From Deltaproteobacteria bacterium (GTDB lineage Bacteria; Desulfobacterota; Dissulfuribacteria; Dissulfuribacterales; QOAL01): a DNA stretch of 13,917 bases. Below the pieces are notes generated by a model. The model was not told the DNA's origin, did not search any database, and saw only the letters and a list, made by a program, of their open reading frames with translations. Made by a program: the position numbers and the translations under genes. Shown here piece after piece: positions 1 through 6,775 of this stretch. Position 1 is the first letter of the stretch; the number at the start of each line of letters is the position of its first letter. Where the stretch lies: assembly GCA_026988585.1 (NCBI GenBank), contig JALSKY010000166.1, forward strand, positions 1 to 13,917, in the 5' to 3' direction.

Positions 1-74
1 AACAGCTAAAAATCACTGTCGCTTTCCTTATCGGTTCAAGGAATCTGTAAAATTAAGCGAAAAGAGATAATGTC

Positions 75-761
75 ATGATATCCATTGAACAGCCAATTAT
101 TCAGATGCAAGGCGTAGAAAAGGTCTATGGGGGATACAGCCCTGCCCTGAAAGGGGTGGACTTGGAGATCTCCAAGGGAGAGTTTGTATTCCTCACCGGA
201 CCCAGTGGTTCCGGGAAAAGTACCCTGCTAAAACTCCTTTTCTGCGCAGAGCGGCCTACAGGGGGCTCCATAGTAGTCGATGATATGGATCTATCTACCC
301 TCTCCGGCTCCCAGATCCCCTATCTTCGCAGGAAGGTCGGGGTAATCTTCCAGGACTTCAAGCTGTTGCCTAACTACACTGTCTTCGATAATGTAGCACT
401 CTCACTGGAGGTCCTTGGCCTTACCAGAAAACAGGTGGAAAAGAGGGTAACAGCAATTATCGAGAGTGTTGGACTCCTGGAGAAGATCAATCGGCTGGCA
501 GTACAGCTATCAGGAGGTGAGCAGCAGAGGGTAGCCATTGCCAGGGCGGTTGTGAATCGTCCACCCATCATCCTGGCAGATGAACCTACAGGCAATCTGG
601 ACCGTGCAAGGACCACGGAGGTGGTGGAGTTGATGAACGAACTCAATGCCAGGGGTACCACCATAATCTTTGCAACCCATGACGAGACACTCTTCACCAA
701 TACACACAGAAGGGTCCTCACCCTTAGAGAGGGGATCCTGGAAAGGGATCAGAAGGGATGA
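75..761 (+). CDS. ftsE: FtsE, cell-division ABC transporter ATP-binding protein
   Basis: This is the cytoplasmic ATPase of the FtsEX complex, which couples ATP hydrolysis to periplasmic cell-wall hydrolase activation at the division site. The 228-residue length is usual for the family. All ABC motifs are intact: Walker A GPSGSGKST (residues 42-50), Q-loop Gln93, signature LSGGEQ (145-150), Walker B IILADEP (165-171) with catalytic Glu170, and H-loop His202. The IFQDFKLLPNYTVFDNVALSL stretch after Walker A (from residue 91) is typical of FtsE rather than of LolD or MacB ATPases. The ATG at 75 is preceded only by a weak purine-rich stretch (AAAGAGAT). The stop overlaps the ftsX start by 4 bases, so the two are translationally coupled and FtsX confirms the assignment. 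A LolD-like paralogue is the only alternative and is unlikely here. Confidence 0.96.
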   Translation: MISIEQPIIQMQGVEKVYGGYSPALKGVDLEISKGEFVFLTGPSGSGKSTLLKLLFCAERPTGGSIVVDDMDLSTLSGSQIPYLRRKVGVIFQDFKLLPNYTVFDNVALSLEVLGLTRKQVEKRVTAIIESVGLLEKINRLAVQLSGGEQQRVAIARAVVNRPPIILADEPTGNLDRARTTEVVELMNELNARGTTIIFATHDETLFTNTHRRVLTLREGILERDQKG

Positions 762-1642
762 TACCAGGAACCTTTTTCAAACGTGCCCTGCGGGACCTTA
801 AACAGAACCTGTTTACTCATTTGATGACCACAGGAGTTGTTGCATTCTCCTGTCTGCTCTTTGTTATCTTTGGACTCTTCTCTTTTAACCTGCAGCAGTT
901 TGTAGAGAAGTTTGGCAGGGAGCTGGCAGTGGTTGTCTATCTCAAAAAGGACGTATCTCAAGAAAAAATACCTTCTCTTTACAAGAGAATCAACGCCCTG
1001 GACGGTGTAGAATCCGTAGAATTCATCTCATCAGAGGATGCCTACAGAGAGCTGCAGGCATTTTTGAAGGATGAAAAAGAGATCCTGGAGGGGGTTGACC
1101 CCCTCTTTCTTCCTCCCTCCTTCCAGGTAGAGATTAACAGGGCTGTTTTCAACATAGACAAGGTCAAAAAGATTGCTGAGATCATGTCCCAATGGCCAGA
1201 GGTTGCAAAGGTGCAGTATGGCCAGGAGTGGGTTGACCGGCTGGAGGCAATATCACAGGTCACCAGAAACATTGTGATCATCGCAGGGGTTTTGTTGCTT
1301 CTAACTGCCACATTCGTGGTATCCAACACCATCAAGCTCACTGTTTATGCAAGGCAGGAAGAGATCGAAATTATGCGACTGGTAGGAGCCACCAACGGAT
1401 TCATACAGGGGCCGTTTTTGATAGAGGCATTTTTTCAGGGGTTCATCGGGGCCTCTTTTGCCATCCTGGTGAGCTGGCTACTATACAGGTATCTTGCTGA
1501 GAGTGTCTCAGCCACGCCGCTGCTCAAAGACATGGATCTCCACTTTCTTCCCATGGAATATGTTGGAGGCGTGCTGGCGGTAAGTACCCTGTTCTGTGTT
1601 CTTGGGACCTATATCGCATTGAGAAGATTCCTGAAGTCATGA
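758..1642 (+). CDS. ftsX: FtsX, permease-like cell-division protein
   Basis: Inner-membrane partner of FtsE; it passes the ATPase cycle to a periplasmic coiled-coil activator. The 294 residues show the FtsX layout: a short cytoplasmic N-terminus, TM1 at about 25-45, a periplasmic domain at about 46-170 (containing the VVVYLKKDVS and WPEVAKVQYGQEWVDRL patterns of the family), then TM2 (about 171-191), TM3 (about 222-246) and TM4 (about 267-287). The cytoplasmic segment KLTVYARQEEIEIMRLVGAT (193-212) is the conserved FtsX/MacB-like coupling region that contacts the ATPase. The ATG lies in the ATGA overlap with ftsE, with GAAGGG directly upstream. The 3' end overlaps the next gene by 4 bases, and that gene encodes an EnvC-like protein, the expected partner. 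No oddity seen. Confidence 0.95.
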   Translation: MIPGTFFKRALRDLKQNLFTHLMTTGVVAFSCLLFVIFGLFSFNLQQFVEKFGRELAVVVYLKKDVSQEKIPSLYKRINALDGVESVEFISSEDAYRELQAFLKDEKEILEGVDPLFLPPSFQVEINRAVFNIDKVKKIAEIMSQWPEVAKVQYGQEWVDRLEAISQVTRNIVIIAGVLLLLTATFVVSNTIKLTVYARQEEIEIMRLVGATNGFIQGPFLIEAFFQGFIGASFAILVSWLLYRYLAESVSATPLLKDMDLHFLPMEYVGGVLAVSTLFCVLGTYIALRRFLKS

Positions 1643-2886
1643 TCCTCCTGTCACTCCGCATAAACAGCCGGGAAACTGTATGGCACGGTGCCATCATGCT
1701 TTTCCTGTTTTTCCCCGTTCTATTCGGCTCTCCCAGATCTGCTCATTGTCAGGCACTCATTGAGCAACCTGCATCTGTACAGCAGGAGCTTGAATCCAAG
1801 AAGGCTCGTCTGCAATCCATAGAAAAGACCATCCGGAAAAAGCAGAGGAAGGTCCGGCAGGTTAAAAAGGCGGAAACAGATGTACTTGCGGAGCTTGCAG
1901 AACTGGACAAACAGATCTCTGCCCAGTGGGAACGGCTTGACAGGGTCAAGAAACAGTGGACAGAGGCGGAACTCAAACTGGAAAGGCTGGAAAAACAGGT
2001 CAAAGATGGAGAGAAGCGGCTGAAGGATCTCAAATGGTTGATCGAGTCGCGGCTCAGAATCCTGCAGCGACACGGCACCATAGGTACACTGAACATCCTC
2101 ATGGCCTCGGATACCCTCTCGGATTTTCTCACAAGACGGGAATATCTCAAGGAGATATTGAGGTATGATCAGGAGCTGAGAAAGAGGTATATTCAAGAAC
2201 TGCAGGAGCTGGGCAGAAAGCAGCAGGAGTTGGTTGCCCAGGAAAAGGAGTTCAAGAGGCTGACCGAACAGCTGGAAAAAGAGGCTATCGCCCTGGAAGA
2301 GAGACGGAAACAAAAACTGGCCTATCTTGAAGAACTCAGGGGCCAGAGAAAGAAATATCTGGCCATGATCCGCCAGCTAAACCGGTCCAAGAGGAAACTG
2401 AAGGGTATTATAGATGATCTTTCCGCCAGGGTTGCCTCTACCGAGGGCTTTGGTTATGAGCCTGAAGACAGTTCTGACAAACAGTTCAGTTTTGCAGCCC
2501 AGAGAGGCAAGCTCAATCTGCCTGTAGCAGGCCCTGTAGTGATCTTTGTTAGAAAACGTCATGCCCCAGGGATCGGAATAGAGGCTCCATGGGGGTCCGA
2601 GATAAGAGCCATCTTCGATGGCAAGGTACTATACAGCAATGAGCTGCCCGGTTATGGTAAGGTGATTATTATTGATCACGGCAACCGATATTTCAGCCTT
2701 ATTGCCCAGGGAGATAAATTCTTCAAGGATGTTGGACAAGAGGTTGCAGAGGGTGAGGTTATTGGTATATCTGGAGGTGGTCCTTGGGTCCCGGAAGGTG
2801 TATATCTTGAGATCAGACGAGGAAACAGACAGCAAAATCCCCTGAGATGGTTTGATCTAAGGGGTATGGAAATCATAAAGAGGTAA
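1639..2886 (+). CDS. envC: EnvC-like murein hydrolase activator (coiled coil + degenerate LytM/M23 domain)
   Basis: Periplasmic activator of peptidoglycan amidases, expected to be driven by FtsEX. Of its 415 residues, the first 39 form a signal peptide with an unusually long n-region (hydrophobic core about 18-30, likely cleavage near AHCQA). Residues about 45-265 are a charged, Lys/Glu/Gln-rich coiled coil with a break around 140-165 (RHGTIGTLNILMASDTLSDF), the usual EnvC hinge. Residues about 293-405 form an M23/LytM domain (GYGKVIIIDHG, 338-348; VYLEIRRG, 388-395). The catalytic zinc ligands are not preserved: the usual HxGxD position reads APGIG (309-313), and the HxH pair is replaced by YLE. 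This matches EnvC proteins, which activate amidases and do not cut the wall themselves. The start overlaps the ftsX stop by ATGA. NlpD is the main alternative, but it lacks the long coiled coil and the ftsEX linkage. Confidence 0.9.
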   Translation: MILLSLRINSRETVWHGAIMLFLFFPVLFGSPRSAHCQALIEQPASVQQELESKKARLQSIEKTIRKKQRKVRQVKKAETDVLAELAELDKQISAQWERLDRVKKQWTEAELKLERLEKQVKDGEKRLKDLKWLIESRLRILQRHGTIGTLNILMASDTLSDFLTRREYLKEILRYDQELRKRYIQELQELGRKQQELVAQEKEFKRLTEQLEKEAIALEERRKQKLAYLEELRGQRKKYLAMIRQLNRSKRKLKGIIDDLSARVASTEGFGYEPEDSSDKQFSFAAQRGKLNLPVAGPVVIFVRKRHAPGIGIEAPWGSEIRAIFDGKVLYSNELPGYGKVIIIDHGNRYFSLIAQGDKFFKDVGQEVAEGEVIGISGGGPWVPEGVYLEIRRGNRQQNPLRWFDLRGMEIIKR

Positions 2887-2890
2887 GTTC

Positions 2891-4267
2891 ATGAAAAAGG
2901 GATTAGCAGGCAAGGTATTGAAAAATCTGTGTATCATCTTCTTTATTGCTGTAGTAGTAGGCCCTTTTGCCTATGAGATGAGGACAGAAAATGTATCTGC
3001 AAAGACTGACAACACTTATGAAAACCTGAAACTCTTTGCATCGGTGCTGGATCTGGTTGAACGAAACTATGTCAAGGAGGTCTCGCCACAGAAGCTGATA
3101 TATGGCGCCATTAACGGGATGCTCACCTCACTTGATCCGCACTCATCTTTCATGAAGCCTGAAGATTTCAAGGAATTGCAGGTTGAGACAAAGGGTAAGT
3201 TTACTGGCATCGGTATTGAGATCACCATCCGCGATGGAATTCTAACAGTTGTCTCACCCATCGAAGGCACCCCTGCATTCAGGGCCGGGCTTCAGGCAAA
3301 CGACAAGATACTCAAGATAGATGGCAAACCCACCAAGAACATGAGTCTTATGGATGCGGTCAAGCTCTTGAGAGGCCCAAAGGGGACTGAGGTTACCATT
3401 ACCATATTCAGGTCCGGCTGGAATGAGGTCAAGGATATCAAGCTTATCAGAGATATAATACCCATCAGAAGCGTCAGATCCATGATACTGGAACCTGGAT
3501 ATGGCTATATCCGCATATCCAATTTCCAGAGGAACACCACTGAAGAGATGGAAAAGGCCATCCAGAAAATGAAAAAGGATGGAAAGATAAAGGGGCTAGT
3601 CCTTGATCTCAGGAACAATCCCGGCGGCTTGCTGGATCAGGCGGTCAAGGTAGCAGACGAGTTCCTTGCAAGCGGGCTCATAGTCTATACGGATGGACGG
3701 ATAGAGGATCAGAAGATGCGGTTCAATGCAACACCAAAAGGGATGGCACAAGACTATCCCCTGGTAGTTCTCGTGAATGGTGGCAGTGCCAGTGCATCAG
3801 AAATCGTATCCGGAGCTATCCAGGATCACCACAGGGGGATAATCCTTGGTACACAGACCTTTGGTAAAGGATCTGTACAGACCATAATCCCACTGGAAGA
3901 TGGAGCAGCAGTCAGGCTCACCACTGCCCTCTATTACACCCCAAGCGGTCGGTCCATCCAGGCCAAGGGGGTCACGCCGGACATAGTGGTACCTTTTGAG
4001 ATGCCCAAAGAGGAAAGCAAAAAGAAAAAGAACCTGTTTATGCTGAAGGAGAAGGACCTGGAGGGCCATATCGAGATCCAGTCCGATGATAAGGGAAGTA
4101 AAAAGAAGGAGGAAAAGGGTTCCGGCTCCAAGAATAACGGGCATGACATCAAGGCTGAAGAACAGCTCAAAAAGGACAACCAGCTCAGGGAGGCCCTAAG
4201 GATCCTCAAGGCCTGGGAGATATTCACCCTGATGCACGGCAAGGTTTCTGTAGCAGATAACCACTGA
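2891..4267 (+). CDS. ctpA: CtpA-type C-terminal processing protease (S41 family)
   Basis: Periplasmic serine protease of family S41 that cleaves proteins from the C-terminus; in other bacteria such enzymes degrade cell-wall hydrolases. An N-terminal hydrophobic segment (about 11-28) acts as signal or anchor. The PDZ domain spans about 95-175 (GIGIEI at 107-112; GTPAFRAGL at 126-134). The protease core contains RNNPGGLLDQAV (241-252), GGSASASEI (297-305) with the likely nucleophile Ser301, and FGKGSVQT (324-331) with the general-base Lys326, exactly 25 residues later as in CtpB, plus Gln330. The C-terminal part has a Lys/Glu/Ser-rich linker (about 372-430) followed by a helix, a longer tail than in minimal family members. 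It starts 4 bases after the envC stop, with an AGAGG ribosome site overlapping the envC end. It is the last gene before the terminator. Confidence 0.94.
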   Translation: MKKGLAGKVLKNLCIIFFIAVVVGPFAYEMRTENVSAKTDNTYENLKLFASVLDLVERNYVKEVSPQKLIYGAINGMLTSLDPHSSFMKPEDFKELQVETKGKFTGIGIEITIRDGILTVVSPIEGTPAFRAGLQANDKILKIDGKPTKNMSLMDAVKLLRGPKGTEVTITIFRSGWNEVKDIKLIRDIIPIRSVRSMILEPGYGYIRISNFQRNTTEEMEKAIQKMKKDGKIKGLVLDLRNNPGGLLDQAVKVADEFLASGLIVYTDGRIEDQKMRFNATPKGMAQDYPLVVLVNGGSASASEIVSGAIQDHHRGIILGTQTFGKGSVQTIIPLEDGAAVRLTTALYYTPSGRSIQAKGVTPDIVVPFEMPKEESKKKKNLFMLKEKDLEGHIEIQSDDKGSKKKEEKGSGSKNNGHDIKAEEQLKKDNQLREALRILKAWEIFTLMHGKVSVADNH

Positions 4268-4311
4268 AAGATCCTGACCCTGTTAAGAGATCTCTTTATA
4301 GTTTGGGAATG

Positions 4312-4350
4312 GCGGTTCTGTGAGAGGTTGGCAGGACCGCTTCTTTATTT
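4312..4350 (+). terminator. Rho-independent terminator after ctpA
   Basis: A 9-base stem (GCGGTTCTG at 4312-4320 pairing with CAGGACCGC at 4332-4340, with one G-U pair) encloses an 11-base loop and is followed by TTCTTTATTT. It sits 44 bases after the ctpA stop codon and marks the end of the ftsE-ftsX-envC-ctpA transcript. It implies a separate promoter for the next gene, although I could not identify one with confidence in 4351-4427. Confidence 0.8.
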
Positions 4351-4427
4351 GAACCATTGCCTACTGATAGAATAGAGATGAAACAGATAGCATCCTTATG
4401 CTTTAACAACAGAGATTCAGTTCTTCC

Positions 4428-5366
4428 ATGACTATGGGCAAAACCGGCCAGAAACGGAGTAACTCCCAAAAAAGAGCCACCAGAAAAAGAAGGTCCAAAA
4501 AGAACAATCCTCCACGGTTCAAGGGGCTTCTCCCAAGCCTGGCATCACTCATGGTCCTTGGCCTGGTATTGGCAGTCATCTACCTTATTCCCATGCCTGT
4601 TCGGGAAGAGATCTCATCTTCAGCCCCGGTTTATGAAGAGTTTCCCTCTGCCCCTGCAGAACCATCGGCCACCAGACCGAAACCTCAAAGGCATACGCCT
4701 GTACCCACAACCCCAAGAGTAGCCATAATCATCGACGATATCGGATTTCATCCCACGATTGATTTAGCATTTGCAGAGTTGGATCCTCACGTCTCCTTTG
4801 CAATACTGCCCTATGCACCCCATGCAACATCAGCGGCAATCAGGTTCAACAGAAGTGGGCATGACATATTGATCCATTTTCCCATGGAACCGTTCAACGG
4901 TGCACTGGATCCAGGCCCTGGGGTGTTGACCATATCCATGGGACTGAATGAGATGATAAAAGCCATAGACAAGGCGGTAAACAAGGTCCCCTATGCCATC
5001 GGAGTCAACAACCACATGGGGTCAAAGTTTACTTCTGATCCAAAGGCCATGGAACTCTTTCTTGGAGTGATCAGCAGCAAGGGATTTTTTTTCATAGACA
5101 GCCGCACTACTGCCGAAACAGTTGCCTATGAAACCGCCCAGGCCATGGGCATACCATCCAACCAGCGTTCCATCTTTCTTGATCCGAAACCGGATAAAAA
5201 GATCATACACAGGCAACTGCAACACCTGATAAGTATTGCAGAAAAAAATGGACAGGCCATTGCAATAGGTCATCCATATCCTGAAACCCTGGAGGTACTC
5301 AGAAGGGAGTTACCCCTTTTGAAAAAACAGGTTACCATAGTGCCGGTTCACAAGATACTCCATTGA
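4428..5366 (+). CDS. Divergent polysaccharide deacetylase family protein (YibQ/DUF610)
   Basis: A membrane-anchored, periplasm-facing protein of the 'divergent polysaccharide deacetylase' family (PF04748), whose substrate is not established. Its 312 residues comprise a very basic cytoplasmic N-terminus (about 1-33), one TM segment (about 35-55), a Pro-rich linker (about 60-96) and a catalytic-fold domain from about 97 to the end. Visible family motifs are IIDDIG (101-106, Asp103/Asp104), LIHFPMEP (148-155, His150), NNHMGSKFT (194-202, His196), FIDSRT (222-227) and GHPYPET (281-287, His282). The family is found next to envC in E. coli (yibQ) and, as here, downstream of ctpA in many deltaproteobacteria, so a role in envelope or cell-wall carbohydrate handling is inferred. 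The ATG at 4428 has no clear ribosome site; ATG 4434 in the same frame is an alternative and changes only two residues. Confidence 0.88.
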   Translation: MTMGKTGQKRSNSQKRATRKRRSKKNNPPRFKGLLPSLASLMVLGLVLAVIYLIPMPVREEISSSAPVYEEFPSAPAEPSATRPKPQRHTPVPTTPRVAIIIDDIGFHPTIDLAFAELDPHVSFAILPYAPHATSAAIRFNRSGHDILIHFPMEPFNGALDPGPGVLTISMGLNEMIKAIDKAVNKVPYAIGVNNHMGSKFTSDPKAMELFLGVISSKGFFFIDSRTTAETVAYETAQAMGIPSNQRSIFLDPKPDKKIIHRQLQHLISIAEKNGQAIAIGHPYPETLEVLRRELPLLKKQVTIVPVHKILH

Positions 5367-5410
5367 GTGTCAGGCGAAGATTAAATGCTGCAAACAGAAT
5401 AGGCGAAAAA

Positions 5411-5417
5411 AAGGAGG
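5411..5417 (+). promoter_or_regulatory. Strong Shine-Dalgarno site of queF
   Basis: AAGGAGG lies 10 bases before the ATG at 5428 and fixes the queF start. No terminator is visible in the 61 bases between the deacetylase stop and queF, so read-through from the upstream gene is possible. No preQ1-riboswitch-like sequence is recognisable there. Confidence 0.75.
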
Positions 5418-5427
5418 AGAAGTAAGC

Positions 5428-5802
5428 ATGGGAAAAAAAGAGATGAGATATGGTGAGGAGGCAATAGAACAGGCAGGCCTTGAGCCGTGGCCAAATCCCT
5501 CTCCTGGCCAGGACTATACCATCGATATATCCTTTCCGGAGTTTACCTGTCTCTGCCCAAGATCCGGATATCCTGATTTTGCTACCATCCAGATCTCCTA
5601 TGTACCTGACCAGTATATCGTAGAGCTCAAATCCCTAAAACTTTACCTGAACAGCTTTCGGAACAGATATATATCACATGAGGAATCCACAAACATTATC
5701 TTCTCCCAGCTCAAGGAGGCCTTGAAGCCCAAGAGCCTGAAGGTGGTGGGAGATTTCCATCCCAGAGGCAATGTCCATACTGTTATTACCGTAGAGATGT
5801 AG
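5428..5802 (+). CDS. queF: NADPH-dependent 7-cyano-7-deazaguanine (preQ0) reductase QueF, short type
   Basis: Cytoplasmic enzyme that reduces the nitrile of preQ0 to the aminomethyl group of preQ1 in tRNA queuosine synthesis. The 124-residue length fits the unimodular, B. subtilis-like type of QueF. FPEFTCLCPRSGYPDFA (36-52) carries the nucleophilic Cys43 that forms the thioimide and the proton donor Asp50. ELKSLKLY (66-73) is the QueF NADPH-binding motif, followed by SFRNRYISHEE (76-86), in which Glu85 contacts the substrate base. GTP cyclohydrolase FolE shares the tunnelling fold, but the CLCP and ELKSLKLY motifs separate QueF from it. No queC, queD or queE is present in the window, so the pathway genes are scattered. 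The stop codon is 4 bases from the convergent transporter gene. Confidence 0.96.
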   Translation: MGKKEMRYGEEAIEQAGLEPWPNPSPGQDYTIDISFPEFTCLCPRSGYPDFATIQISYVPDQYIVELKSLKLYLNSFRNRYISHEESTNIIFSQLKEALKPKSLKVVGDFHPRGNVHTVITVEM

Positions 5803-5806
5803 CATC

Positions 5807-6742
5807 CTATGAGGGTTTAATATCCACATGCTTTATGAAGGGACACTCTTCTTTTAACTGTGCCTCCATCTCATCTATTTTCAGGCCTACAGTCCTGGTA
5901 ACGCGGTTTGCAAATGATGCACAGAACTGCAAAAACTCACCGTAATCGTTGATCTCTTCGTAATCTTCCTTCAAGCTTGGAGCCATCTCCCTAATGAGCA
6001 GGTAACCGTTGAATTCAACTTCTGCCCTGACATAATGGGATTCCGGGGTGATGACTATCATCCTGATATCCTTTATCTCTTCTACAAGGGGAAAGGATAG
6101 CAAAACATCCTTGACCTGCCTCTGCATCTCCTGTGGGGATGCCCGCTCTATCAGATATTCAAGGTTTGCCCATACCAGGAATATGGCAATGCCGCCCAAC
6201 ATTATACCGATGACAATGGAACCGATGGCATCCCAATAATAATTACCTGTATAGTAGGTCAACGCAATGGCAATTGCTGCAAACACAAGGCCAATGACTG
6301 CAACTCCGTCCTCCATAACTACAGCAAGATTGGCTGTATCCCCCTGTTTCCTGGACCTCCATGCAACCAGTAAAGAATAACCCTCAGCCAAAAAGGCGTA
6401 GAGGAGAACCATCACCGTCCAGCTATTTACCTCTGGAGCATGAGGATATTTCAAACTATGTATGCCGTGATAGATGGTGACACCAGCACCTACGAAAAAG
6501 ATTCCACATGCAGAGATCAGCCCCCATACAAAACGTTCCTGCCCTCTGCCGAAAGGAAACTTCTTGGAGGGGCCTATCTTGCTTCTTGTGAGCCCCACCA
6601 TCAGAAGTGCCTGGTTGCAGGTATCTGCCAGAGAGTGAATGGCCTCTGCAAACATGGCTGCACTTCCTCCCATGAATGCCACTATGAACTTGAGAATACA
6701 TACAGACAGATTGGCTCCTATGGCTATCTTTACCGATTTCAT
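5807..6742 (-). CDS. Cation diffusion facilitator family transporter (SLC30A9/ZnT9-like)
   Basis: Inner-membrane CDF family protein, expected to exchange a divalent metal (zinc-like) for protons. In its 311 residues, TM1-TM2 (about 5-50) contain the metal site pattern EAIHSLADTCNQ (33-44, His36 and Asp40). Further membrane segments lie at about 72-95, 108-128, 140-163 and 170-195, and a cytoplasmic C-terminal domain spans about 200-311. TM5 has Glu144-Asp145 (VVMEDGVAVIG) where standard CDF proteins have HxxxD or DxxxD; this, together with FPFGRGQERFVWGL (62-75), resembles the SLC30A9/ZnT9 branch as I recall it. The ATG at 6742 has CAGGGA directly before it and a better GGGGAG about 14 bases upstream. 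It lies 33 bases after the M1-ChaN gene, on the same strand, and is probably the last gene of that block. The metal specificity cannot be read from the sequence. Confidence 0.85.
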   Translation of the reverse strand: MKSVKIAIGANLSVCILKFIVAFMGGSAAMFAEAIHSLADTCNQALLMVGLTRSKIGPSKKFPFGRGQERFVWGLISACGIFFVGAGVTIYHGIHSLKYPHAPEVNSWTVMVLLYAFLAEGYSLLVAWRSRKQGDTANLAVVMEDGVAVIGLVFAAIAIALTYYTGNYYWDAIGSIVIGIMLGGIAIFLVWANLEYLIERASPQEMQRQVKDVLLSFPLVEEIKDIRMIVITPESHYVRAEVEFNGYLLIREMAPSLKEDYEEINDYGEFLQFCASFANRVTRTVGLKIDEMEAQLKEECPFIKHVDIKPS

Positions 6743-6775
6743 TCCCTGTTTTCATCTCCCCTGAATCGTAAGGTT

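Noticed and set aside
24..53. Possible promoter before ftsE (TAAAAT at 48-53 with a poor -35 near 24-29)
   Set aside because: The -35 match is weak and the region is only partly visible; not strong enough to annotate.
1720..2313. 197-codon open frame on the - strand, rich in Leu/Phe
   Set aside because: Shadow of the Lys/Glu-rich coiled coil of the EnvC-like gene; not membrane-protein-like in detail.
4285..4296. 12-base perfect palindrome (AAGAGATCTCTT) after ctpA
   Set aside because: Single copy, no loop and no neighbouring operator-like sites; a short palindrome of this size can arise by chance.
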